Source: an uncultured Anaerotignum sp.
GTDB taxonomy: Bacteria; Bacillota; Clostridia; Lachnospirales; Anaerotignaceae
Direction: 5' to 3'
Length of the DNA: 13,048 bases
Assembly: GCA_910578425.1 (NCBI GenBank)
Contig: CAJTQX010000047.1
Span: 1 to 13,048, forward strand
Position 1 is the stretch's first letter; the number at the start of each line of letters is the position of its first letter. A model generated the notes under the pieces. That model was not told where the DNA came from and ran no database searches. It worked only from the letters and a program-made list of their open reading frames with translations. Position numbers and translations under genes: made by a program. Positions 1 through 6,276 of the stretch are shown here, piece by piece.

Positions 1-79
1 TTTATTTAGAACGAGGTTACAATCGCAAGGAGTACCTGTGGCTCTAAACAGTATCAAATTTACTCAAAGGAGATTTCTT

Positions 80-1258
80 ATGATTTACGTTGGAATTGAT
101 GTTGCCAAAGATAAGCACGACTGCTTTATCACTAACTCAGATGGTGAAGTATTATTTAAACCCTTTACCATCTCAAACAATCGTGAAGGGTTTGAAACCT
201 TATTTCAAAGAATTGAATCTGTTTCCGAAGATTTTTCTAAAATTAAAGTAGGACTGGAAGCCACCGGACACTACAGTTACAATCTTCTGGGATTCCTTCT
301 TGATAAAGGTTTGCCGACCTACGTTATCAATCCGTTACATACCAATCTTTACAGAAAAAGTCTAAGCCTTAGAAAGACGAAAACGGATAAGGTTGATTCC
401 CGTACCATTGCAGCTATGTTGATGTCTGATGTAAACTTAAAGCCCTACTCAGACTCATTTTACCACAACGAGGAACTAAAGTCACTAACCCGTTATCGTT
501 TCGATAAAGTAAAAGAACGGGCAAAGCTGAAATCTTCGGTTTCAAGGCTTGTGTGTATCCTTTTTCCAGAACTGGAAAAACTCGTCCCTACACTCCATAT
601 GGCGTCCATCTATGCTTTGCTTTCCGAATTTCCAAGTGCCTGTGCTGTCGCATCCGCACATCTCACAAAGCTTTCCAACCTTCTTTCTGAAAGTTCTAAA
701 GGCAGATATGGAAAAGGCACAGCCGTCTTGTTTCGCGAGTCTGCAAGAAATTCTATCGGCTCCCATATGCCAGCAAAATCTCTGGAGTTGAAACATACCA
801 TCAAGCTCATTCAGGAATTGACAGCTGAGATTGATGAAATCGAAGCAGCCATCAAACGGATCATGGATGAAGAAATCCAATCGCCTATCCTTACCATTCC
901 CGGTATCAGTTACCGGATGGAGGCTATGATCATCGCCGAGATTGGTGATTTCAAGCGTTTTGATACGCCGGATAAAATACTGGCATATGCGGGAATGTCA
1001 CCATCTACTTATCAATCAGGGCAGCTTGATAACTGTTATGCCCATATGGAAAAGCGTGGTTCCCGTTACCTGCGGTATGCCCTCTGCAACGCTACAAAGT
1101 ATGTTTGCCACTGGGATAAATCCTTTGGCACATATCTTGAAAAGAAACGCTCTGAAGGCAAGCATTACAACGTTGCATTATCTCACGCCACAAAGAAACT
1201 TGTGCGTCTGATTTTTGCTATGGAAAAGTCAGGACAGGCATACATACCGGCGACTTAA
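80..1258 (+). CDS. IS110-family transposase (bridge-RNA-guided recombinase family)
   Basis: This 392-residue protein has the two-domain IS110 layout. The N-terminal RuvC-like DEDD domain shows VGIDVAKDKHD (Asp7), GLEATGHY (Glu60) and KTDKVDSR (Asp103 and Asp106). The C-terminal Tnp_20 domain begins near LTIPGI (about residue 271) and continues through AYAGMSPSTYQSGQ, where Ser313 is the likely catalytic serine, and KRGSRYLRYAL. All four acidic residues and the serine are present and the frame is open, so the enzyme looks intact. The reading frame opens at 38, but the ATG at 80 is preferred because AAAGGAG lies a few bases before it and the IS110 family begins at this Met-Ile-Tyr-Val-Gly-Ile-Asp stretch. 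Family members cut and recombine DNA through a circular intermediate, with target choice set by a bridge RNA. That function is known for the family and inferred here. Confidence 0.93.
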   Translation: MIYVGIDVAKDKHDCFITNSDGEVLFKPFTISNNREGFETLFQRIESVSEDFSKIKVGLEATGHYSYNLLGFLLDKGLPTYVINPLHTNLYRKSLSLRKTKTDKVDSRTIAAMLMSDVNLKPYSDSFYHNEELKSLTRYRFDKVKERAKLKSSVSRLVCILFPELEKLVPTLHMASIYALLSEFPSACAVASAHLTKLSNLLSESSKGRYGKGTAVLFRESARNSIGSHMPAKSLELKHTIKLIQELTAEIDEIEAAIKRIMDEEIQSPILTIPGISYRMEAMIIAEIGDFKRFDTPDKILAYAGMSPSTYQSGQLDNCYAHMEKRGSRYLRYALCNATKYVCHWDKSFGTYLEKKRSEGKHYNVALSHATKKLVRLIFAMEKSGQAYIPAT

Positions 1259-1282
1259 CTTATTCTGCAAATATCTCCTTTT

Positions 1283-1313
1283 AGAGTGCCAGCAATGACA
1301 CTCTGTTTGTCAT
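1283..1313 (+). other. Two overlapping, mutually exclusive hairpins downstream of the IS110 gene
   Basis: AGAGTG (1283-1288) pairs perfectly with CACTCT (1299-1304). ATGACA (1295-1300) pairs perfectly with TGTCAT (1308-1313). The stems share bases 1299-1300 and the second 5' arm lies in the loop of the first, so only one can form at a time. They lie 25-55 bases after the transposase stop. They may be part of a structured RNA or of the IS right end. No U-tract follows, so a simple terminator is unlikely. Confidence 0.45.
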
Positions 1314-1361
1314 GCAGTTTTCAAGGTACAGCTATATCTGAAATGCTACTCAGCAATTCAT

Positions 1362-1430
1362 TCAGAAAATCTCATTTTTGGCTTGACTTTTAATAGTTAG
1401 TCTTCCCATATAAATTTTGTGTGGCGGCAT
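1362..1430 (-). pseudogene. Possible start of a gene after parB, cut by IS110
   Basis: On the minus strand, 22 bases after the parB stop, an ATG at 1430 follows GGGAGGTG and opens a 22-codon frame beginning MPPHKIYMGRLTIK. The SD-like run is only about 2 bases from this ATG, and a second ATG lies a few codons on. The frame ends at 1362 in DNA that may belong to the IS. I read it as the 5' stub of a third gene of the parA-parB unit, interrupted by the IS. It is too short to assign to a family and could be chance. Confidence 0.3.
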
Positions 1431-1452
1431 CACCTCCCTTCCGCTGTGTCGT

Positions 1453-2391
1453 TTATGATGCGGGGAACCGTTCCGCCAGAAATTCCAGGAACAATTCCTC
1501 CAGCTTATCAGCAGGAATTTCATCAGAAATCTGCCTGAGCTTGTCGTGGCTGATCTTGAATGAAACTGTTTTTGGCTCCTTCCTGTTGAGATACTCCGCA
1601 CATTTTTCAATCTTTTCTGCCGATACGGGAGTGTTTTCTGAAAAATCCCCGCGAATTTTTTGCGCCAGCTTGATGTTTAATTTTGTTTTCGTTTCCTCTA
1701 AGTAACGGAGCACCTTGTTTGGGCTTTCCGTATCAAGGTAAAAAATCTGGTACGCCGCCATGATGGGGATTTCCCCCTCGTCCACCAGTTCTAACAGTTC
1801 CGGTATCAGGTATGTCAGGCGGATATACCACTGGATTTCATTGTCCTTTACCTCATTGATTTCTGCAACAAATTTTCTGCCTAACTTCTGTTGAAATTCA
1901 ACAGAAGTTAAATCATTTCGTGCGCCTTGCTTACTAACCGCCTCAAGCTGTAAACGATAAGCAAATCCTTTTTCTGATGGATTTAATTTTTCCCGATGCT
2001 TCAGGTTTGCTTCGGTAATGATCATAACTGCCTTGAAATCATCGACGTCTTTCACGATTGCCCGAATGGCCTGTTCCCCGTTTTTCCGTACAGCGTTTGT
2101 CCTGTTTTTGCCGGAAAGTATCTTATATTTCCCATCTCCTTTCGGACGGACAATCACAGGCTCCAGCAATCCTACTTTGTTGATGCTCTCCGCCAGCTCC
2201 CGCAGCTTTGCATCGGAATAATACCGGAATGGGTCGCCAGGGTGGGGACAGAGCAGACTAACGTCAAGTAAAACGATTTTTTCATCATTGTGCCTCAAAC
2301 CAAACATTTCATCATACGATGTATCAATGGAATTTGCCTGCTGTTCCGCAATCCTTTTTGACAGCGCATCGGACATTGCATTCTTAGGCAT
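1453..2391 (-). CDS. parB: ParB/Spo0J-like partition protein
   Basis: A 312-residue protein with a ParB N-terminal domain at about residues 38-125. It shows a HPGDPFR segment (residues 50-56, the place of the usual NPxQPR), SINKVGLLEPVIVRP (69-83) and SGKNRTNA (93-100), which corresponds to the CTP-binding GERRxxA box with a Lys-Asn substitution. A helical middle region at about 130-220 is the probable centromere-binding part. The C-terminus is charged. The ATG at 2391 lies 8 bases inside the end of the parA frame, so the two are translationally coupled and co-transcribed. ParB proteins bind parS sites and stimulate the ParA ATPase to segregate replicons or excised elements. Since the partner parA is broken here, the system is probably inactive unless another ParA substitutes. 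This may instead be an element-specific regulator of the ParB fold. Confidence 0.85.
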   Translation of the reverse strand: MPKNAMSDALSKRIAEQQANSIDTSYDEMFGLRHNDEKIVLLDVSLLCPHPGDPFRYYSDAKLRELAESINKVGLLEPVIVRPKGDGKYKILSGKNRTNAVRKNGEQAIRAIVKDVDDFKAVMIITEANLKHREKLNPSEKGFAYRLQLEAVSKQGARNDLTSVEFQQKLGRKFVAEINEVKDNEIQWYIRLTYLIPELLELVDEGEIPIMAAYQIFYLDTESPNKVLRYLEETKTKLNIKLAQKIRGDFSENTPVSAEKIEKCAEYLNRKEPKTVSFKISHDKLRQISDEIPADKLEELFLEFLAERFPAS

Positions 2392-3176
2392 TCCGCATCA
2401 CTTCCCCTGCCAGTTTTTCATAAGCCACGGCTGCTTCGCATTCCGGCGAATGTTCAAAGATGCTGCTGCCAACGCTGGACAGTTCCGCCATGCGTATCGA
2501 GGCAGGGACAACGTTTTCAAATATCCGCACCTTTGTGCCAAAATTGATTCTGGTATACTCGCCGACCTCCCGGCAAAGCCTTGTGCGGCTCTGGTATTTT
2601 GTGAGCAGGATTCCAGTTCGCTCGTATCCTGTTGATAACGTCCAGCGTCTGCTCCAGAGCTTCGTAACATTCGTAATGTGCTTCAACCGGCAGCAGCACA
2701 CTGTCCGCCACAACAAGCGCGTTGATGCTGAGCATGGATATGCTTGGTGGACAGTCTAAAACCGCATAGTCATACTCCTCCTCTACTTCTCTTAAAATGG
2801 TTCTCAGCACTTCATATGGCTGGATAGTTGTTTCCCCACCAAATATGCTACTGCCCTTTTCCGCGATCAGCCTATTCTGGATGGCTTCCAGCTTCGGATT
2901 TGCCGGGAGCAAATCGAAGTTTTCCGCTTGCCGTATTGTGGCTTCGCTGATGAAATTGGGCGCACCTAAATCCAGAAGGGCATTGATTACGTTTGCTATT
3001 GTAATCCTCAACCCGTTCGGGTTATGCCCTAAAAATAAGGTAGCATTGCCCTGCTGCGGGTCACAGTCCACAAGAAGGACTTTCCGTCCCGATTTTGCTA
3101 ACGCCGCCGACAGATTTACTGCCGTAGATGTCTTGCCAACGCCGCCCTTTGCCATGCTGATGGATATTTTTTTCAT
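2384..3176 (-). pseudogene. parA: ParA-like partition ATPase, frameshifted
   Basis: The first part (from ATG at 3176) carries the deviant Walker A KGGVGKT (residues 10-16), LLVDCDPQQGNAT and YDYAVLDCPP, all typical of ParA/Soj. Near 2600-2617 the frame is lost. The C-terminal part, GILLTKYQSRTRLCREV to the stop at 2384, continues in another frame of the same strand. The join lacks about seven residues expected between IRAN and GILLTKY, so this looks like a small deletion (about 2 modulo 3 bases) rather than a single-base error. Without correction the first frame runs into unrelated sequence and stops at 2517. The start at 3176 is chosen because GGGGAG lies 8 bases before it. The upstream ATG at 3182 is too close to that site. 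The gene overlaps parB by 8 bases. Confidence 0.85.
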
Positions 3177-3231
3177 AAACATTTCTCCCCTTTCAAGCCT
3201 ATAAGCGAATAAAAATACATTTGAAATCATT

Positions 3232-3259
3232 TTTATGCACTATTTCCCTCTCTTGTCAT
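3232..3259 (-). promoter_or_regulatory. Candidate promoter for parA-parB
   Basis: On the minus strand, ATGACA (3259-3254, 5 of 6 to the -35 consensus) is separated by 16 bases from CATAAA (3237-3232, 4 of 6 to the -10). It lies about 55 bases before the parA start and points toward it. The match is moderate in an AT-rich stretch. Confidence 0.4.
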
Positions 3260-3285
3260 AATGTATTCTGCTAACAGCTTGCTAA

Positions 3286-3314
3286 TTGGAAGTAAAAAAA
3301 TGTAGAAATACAAT
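3286..3314 (+). promoter_or_regulatory. Candidate outward promoter toward tRNA-Ala
   Basis: TTGGAA (3286-3291), a 17-base spacer and TACAAT (3309-3314, 5 of 6 to the -10) form a well-spaced sigma-A-type promoter on the plus strand. It is divergent from the parA promoter and faces the tRNA-Val scar and tRNA-Ala. It lies inside the element, about 110 bases from its end. Confidence 0.45.
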
Positions 3315-3316
3315 CT

Positions 3317-3334
3317 GATACTACACGATACTAC
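3317..3334. repeat. Tandem octamer GATACTAC, two copies, 10-bp period
   Basis: GATACTAC occurs at 3317-3324 and again at 3327-3334 with AC between, so the copies lie one helical turn apart. Such spacing suits cooperative binding by a ParB, integrase accessory factor or regulator. Two copies could also be chance. Confidence 0.5.
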
Positions 3335-3340
3335 GCAAAA

Positions 3341-3360
3341 TGAAAATTTCGAAAAGTTCA
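3341..3360. repeat. 20-bp imperfect palindrome centred on TTTCGAAA
   Basis: TGAAAATTTCGAAAAGTTCA is symmetric at 16 of 20 positions, with matching TGAA/TTCA ends around a perfect TTTCGAAA core. Its size and its place upstream of parA suit a parS-like site or an operator, but it does not match the Bacillus parS sequence. It lies 7 bases after the tandem octamer. Confidence 0.4.
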
Positions 3361-3429
3361 GAAAAATCCCAGAAATACAGGATTTGGAGATATGTCATGC
3401 ACAAAAACCGAATATAGAAAATCGTGTCT

Positions 3430-3477
3430 CCTCGCCTCACACGCGAGAGGTCACGGGTTCGAGCCCCGTTGCTTCCA
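3430..3477 (+). pseudogene. 3' half of tRNA-Val(CAC), attachment-site scar
   Basis: The stretch folds as the 3' part of a tRNA: anticodon stem CTCGC/GCGAG (3431-3435/3443-3447) with loop CTCACAC, giving anticodon CAC for valine. The variable loop AGGTC follows, then T-arm ACGGG-TTCGAGC-CCCGT (3453-3469), 3' acceptor strand TGCTTCC (3470-3476) and discriminator A. The matching 5' acceptor GGAAGCA and a D-arm are absent upstream, where AT-rich element DNA lies instead. The homology starts at the anticodon stem, a usual crossover place for tRNA-targeting integrases. It cannot make a functional tRNA. Confidence 0.82.
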
Positions 3478-3492
3478 TTGTGTAACCTGTTT

Positions 3493-3565
3493 GGGGGTAT
3501 AGCTCAGTTGGGAGAGCGATGCGTTCGCAACGCATAGGTCACGAGTTCGAGTCTCGTTATCTCCA
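3493..3565 (+). tRNA. tRNA-Ala(CGC)
   Basis: A full 73-base cloverleaf: acceptor GGGGGTA/TATCTCC, D-stem GCTC/GAGC, anticodon stem ATGCG/CGCAT with loop TTCGCAA (anticodon CGC, codon GCG), variable AGGTC, T-arm ACGAG-TTCGAGT-CTCGT and discriminator A73. The G3·U70 wobble, the main alanine identity element, is present. CCA is not encoded. It starts 15 bases after the tRNA-Val scar, so the two were very probably one tRNA operon before the insertion. Confidence 0.95.
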
Positions 3566-3574
3566 CTTTGACAG

Positions 3575-3608
3575 AAGTTCGGTTTTCCGCAGAAAATCGG
3601 GCTTTTTT
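3575..3608 (+). terminator. Rho-independent terminator of the tRNA unit
   Basis: A 13-bp stem (3575-3587 with 3592-3604, including three G·U pairs) with loop CGCA is followed by a run of T to 3608. It begins 9 bases after tRNA-Ala. Between here and 3755 I see no gene, only an 18-base inverted repeat at 3622-3639 (CAGAAAAG/CTTTTCTG). Confidence 0.75.
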
Positions 3609-3754
3609 CATATCCTCTATCCAGAAAAGCTCTTTTCTGCACACATCTTCTTTCCGTATCCGGCATCATTTTGCTATTCGGAATCACTTTCCCCTGACGG
3701 ATCAGGAGAAGAAATTCTTCCACATGTCCATTTCTAAAAAACGCGATTTGCCAG

Positions 3755-4123
3755 ATAGTGTCTGCACAAGACAGAGGAATTGTGATAGAATGGAAACATC
3801 TTAAAGGACAGGGAGAAAAAATGGATGCCACCTATCACAGACATGACATAAGCGATAAGGTGTGGGCAGTACTGGAGCCGCATTTACCCGGGCAGCGTGG
3901 TCAGTGGAGCGGAATCGCCAAAGACAGCCAACGTTTTATCAATGCGGTGTTTTGGGTATTGCGAACAGGGGCACCCTGGCGGGATTTGCCTCCTGATTAC
4001 GGGAAATTTGGAGAGGTCTTGCCACTCGCTGTGCCAAGACCTCTGATGCCTTTATTGCCGCAGTACAGATTCACTGTATCTCTATTTGGGCTGCTATTCG
4101 TGCTTAATTCGTGCAGACACTGT
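3755..4123 (+). mobile_element. Internally deleted IS5-family element (MITE-like, 369 bp)
   Basis: Terminal inverted repeats A(T/C)AGTGTCTGCAC (3755-3767 and 4111-4123) match at 12 of 13 bases. Between them are the start and the very end of an IS5-type transposase, with the middle missing. The flanks CCAG (3751-3754) and CTAG (4124-4127) look like a 4-bp target duplication with one changed base. IS5 elements favour CTAG-like 4-bp targets. A full relative would be about 800-900 bp. Both ends are kept, so the copy could still be moved by a transposase supplied in trans. Confidence 0.8.
3821..4107 (+). pseudogene. IS5-family transposase remnant, N- and C-termini only
   Basis: From the ATG at 3821 (GGGAG 5 bases before it), about 64 residues match the N-terminal domain of IS4/IS5-type transposases: DISDKVWAVLEPHLPG, then FINAVFWVLRTGAPWRDLPPDYGK. 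The frame then jumps near 4005-4015. In the next frame, RGLATRCAKTSDAFIAAVQIHCISIW to the stop at 4107 matches the usual C-terminal end of these proteins. The central catalytic region with the DDE residues is gone, so no active enzyme is made. Read straight through, the first frame continues to 4270 past the element end, which has no biological meaning. Confidence 0.85.
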
Positions 4124-6064
4124 CTAGGAAACAGAAGCTTTTTTATTTTGCATGCCCTGATAGAACCAGAGCAGTACCATAATACCAAATCCAACAGCAC
4201 TGTAGAAAATCTTAGGAGAGATCATCAGCAGTCCAGCTATACAAAGGACAACACTTCCGACAATTTTTAAGTGGCCGCGGAAATATTTAAACAGCGAGGA
4301 ACTGACTGCGATAATGCCCAGAATAGAGGTTACAACGGCAAGCAAAACCTCCAAAGAAACACTATATTGCCCCAAAAGAAGAATGGGATTGTATACAAAA
4401 AAGAATGGAACCAAATATGCACCTATCCCAAGCTTTGTCGCATTAAACGCTGTTGGCCAAAACTTCGCTTTTGCTATTCCGGCGCCAGTCAGGGCTGCCA
4501 GTGCTACAGGCGGCGTCAGGTCAGAAACAATCCCATAGTAAAAACAGAAAAGATGAGCGGCTATGGTATTCACACCCAATGCCGTTACTGCGGGAACTGT
4601 AATCATAGACATCATGATATAGTTTGCCGTAGTGGGAACACCCATCCCCAACAAAATAGACGCAACAGCAGAGAACAATAATGTAAAGAACAGTTTGCCG
4701 CCAGCCAGGGCATTAACCAGTGCCGCCATTTTAACGCCCAATCCGGAAAGGCTAAAGGAGCCTATGATAAACCCAACAATAGCACAGGCGATCATAACGT
4801 CAACAGCTCCCTTTGCACCGTTTGAAAAAGCCGTAAACAACCGCTTCGGCGTCATTCTTGTTTCGGGTTTCAAAAAACTGAGGCCAATCGTCATCAGACA
4901 TGCAACAAAAGCAGCCATTGACGGGCTCATTCCAAGACAAAGAACCACGATAATAGTGATCAAAGGCAGAAGCAGATAACCTCTTTTGGAGATAACTTCC
5001 CACGCCTTTGGAAGCTGGTCAGCAGAAACGCCCTTTAGCCCTTTCGCCTTTGCTCTTACATGGACAGCTGTAAATACACCTGCAAAATAAAGTACCGCAG
5101 GAAGTGCCGCAGCAAGGCACACATTCAGATAACTTGTACCAACAAATTCGGCAATGATAAATGCTGCCGCTCCCATAACAGGAGGCATTACCTGACCGCC
5201 AGTTGAAGCAGTCGCTTCTACGGCTCCAGCAAACTCCGGCTCATAGCCAACCTTTTTCATCAGCGGAATCGTAAATGTTCCTGTCGAAGTAACATTTGCA
5301 AGGCTAGAGCCGCTGATTGTGCCAAATAACGCGCTGGACAAAACAGCCGCTTTCGCAGGGCCGCCAGTCTGTTTACCAAAAAAAGCAACGGCAATATCGA
5401 TCAAAACGCTGTCAGCCTTAATCTCTGCCATCAATGCGCCTAAAAGGCAGAATAGGAAAATAAAGCTGGCAGACGCGCCTAAAGCAACGCCGAAAACGCC
5501 TTCTGTTGAGTAAATCATGTGACGTACAAGAGTCGAAAGAGAGGCACCGCGGTGCGCCAGAGCACCAGGAAAAGCATATCCGAATATGGTATATATGATA
5601 AAGAAACTTGAAATACAGACCAATGTAAGCCCCAGCACACAGCGTGCGCCTTCCAAAATCACAGCAATTAGAATCAGTCCCATAATCAGATCCAGTGTTG
5701 TCACATGTCCTGCCCGCTGTGCGAGAGTTTTGAAATTCATCACTATATATAAATTAGGAATAGTAGCCAGTGCCGCAAGCCCCCAGTCATACCATGGAAT
5801 GTTGGAACGGGACGCTTTTTTATTCATGGGATAAATGCAAAAAAGTATGCACAGCCCCAAGCCGGTATGGAGCGCACGGAACGGCATTACGTCAATGGTT
5901 TTAAAGCCGGCGCAATACATCTGGAAAATTGTCATTCCAAATGCAATGATATTCACAATCAGCAATGCTTTTCCCACGGGGAAACGCCTTTTTTCAACAA
6001 GTTCATTTACATCAATATCTACAATTCCATCTGAATTCGTTTTCTTTTTTTTCTTATATATCAT
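4124..6064 (-). CDS. TRAP transporter fused permease (DctQ-DctM type, TAXI class)
   Basis: A 646-residue polytopic membrane protein of the 4TM/12TM fused TRAP family. The hydrophilic N-terminus (1-28, lysine-rich) is followed by a DctQ-like section to about residue 180 and a DctM-like section beyond. Conserved stretches include SGSSLANV (251-258), GGQVMPPVMGAAAF (289-302) and GMGVPTTANY (473-482). TRAP permeases import carboxylates by sodium symport after delivery from a binding protein. The substrate-binding gene lies just upstream in the same operon. The start at 6064 has AAAGGAG 6 bases before it. The stop TAG lies in the CTAG flank of the deleted IS5 element, so the insertion abuts the gene. 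If the pre-insertion site read CTGG, as the other flank hints, the original C-terminus was longer. The length is normal for the family, so truncation is unlikely. Confidence 0.93.
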   Translation of the reverse strand: MIYKKKKKTNSDGIVDIDVNELVEKRRFPVGKALLIVNIIAFGMTIFQMYCAGFKTIDVMPFRALHTGLGLCILFCIYPMNKKASRSNIPWYDWGLAALATIPNLYIVMNFKTLAQRAGHVTTLDLIMGLILIAVILEGARCVLGLTLVCISSFFIIYTIFGYAFPGALAHRGASLSTLVRHMIYSTEGVFGVALGASASFIFLFCLLGALMAEIKADSVLIDIAVAFFGKQTGGPAKAAVLSSALFGTISGSSLANVTSTGTFTIPLMKKVGYEPEFAGAVEATASTGGQVMPPVMGAAAFIIAEFVGTSYLNVCLAAALPAVLYFAGVFTAVHVRAKAKGLKGVSADQLPKAWEVISKRGYLLLPLITIIVVLCLGMSPSMAAFVACLMTIGLSFLKPETRMTPKRLFTAFSNGAKGAVDVMIACAIVGFIIGSFSLSGLGVKMAALVNALAGGKLFFTLLFSAVASILLGMGVPTTANYIMMSMITVPAVTALGVNTIAAHLFCFYYGIVSDLTPPVALAALTGAGIAKAKFWPTAFNATKLGIGAYLVPFFFVYNPILLLGQYSVSLEVLLAVVTSILGIIAVSSSLFKYFRGHLKIVGSVVLCIAGLLMISPKIFYSAVGFGIMVLLWFYQGMQNKKASVS

Positions 6065-6080
6065 ATAACGCTCCTTTCCA

Positions 6081-6123
6081 CCCTTTCTGTCCAGAGCAAA
6101 TCCCTATGCCTGGACAGAAAGGG
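6081..6123 (-). promoter_or_regulatory. Perfect 14-bp intercistronic hairpin between TAXI gene and permease gene
   Basis: CCCTTTCTGTCCAG (6081-6094) is perfectly repeated in inverse at 6110-6123 around a 15-base loop. It ends 17 bases before the permease ATG, just upstream of its ribosome site, and has no U-tract, so it is not a standard terminator. A stable stem here may protect the 3' end of the binding-protein mRNA and favour its excess over the permease. The rest of 6065-6276 shows no gene. Confidence 0.7.
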
Positions 6124-6276
6124 AATATTTATTACGGAAAAGTTTTCTTTATTGTCAGCGTGCCAAACCAACGGCGCATCGCATCAGGCATTTCATACAA
6201 GAGTCCACACCTGCAGCATAAACAGACCTGTATAAAACTGCCAGTATGTTTTTTCAGAGTTATCTCTCAAAAGAAC

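Larger units (their letters stand above)
1..1385 (+). mobile_element. IS110-family insertion sequence, left end outside window
   Basis: The IS consists of one transposase gene with 79 visible bases before it and roughly 100-130 bases of non-coding sequence after it. IS110 elements have no clear terminal inverted repeats, so the ends cannot be placed from one copy. The right limit is a guess, set where a reading frame resembling the start of a gene downstream of parB appears (see 1362-1430). IS110 transposases work with an element-encoded bridge RNA, usually in the non-coding part upstream of the gene. Only part of that region is present here. Confidence 0.6.
1..3477. mobile_element. Right end of an integrative element inserted in tRNA-Val
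   Basis: The block holds an IS110 copy, parB and a broken parA, and ends exactly where a tRNA-Val(CAC) 3' half begins (about 3430-3477) with no tRNA 5' half before it. Integrases that use tRNA genes usually rebuild the whole tRNA at one end of the element and leave a duplicated 3' part at the other. This end fits the second type, so the rebuilt tRNA-Val and the integrase should lie to the left, outside the window. ParA/ParB pairs are common on clostridial conjugative elements, which supports an ICE-like origin. No conjugation or integrase gene is visible here, so the class of element is inferred. The left limit is the window edge, not a real end. Confidence 0.6.

Noticed and set aside
38..79. 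N-terminal 14-residue extension of the IS110 transposase
   Set aside because: It has no ribosome site at 38, while AAAGGAG precedes the ATG at 80, where the family's conserved N-terminus begins.
3428..3477. A functional tRNA-Val gene
   Set aside because: The 5' acceptor strand and D-arm are missing, so it can only be a 3' fragment.
3751..3754. The permease originally extending past 4124 through the IS5 site
   Set aside because: The hypothetical continuation runs through tRNA-Ala and has no membrane segments. The present 646-residue length is normal for fused TRAP permeases.
3451..3831. 126-codon minus-strand frame
   Set aside because: It crosses the tRNA scar, tRNA-Ala, the terminator and the IS5 inverted repeat. 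It is a chance open frame.
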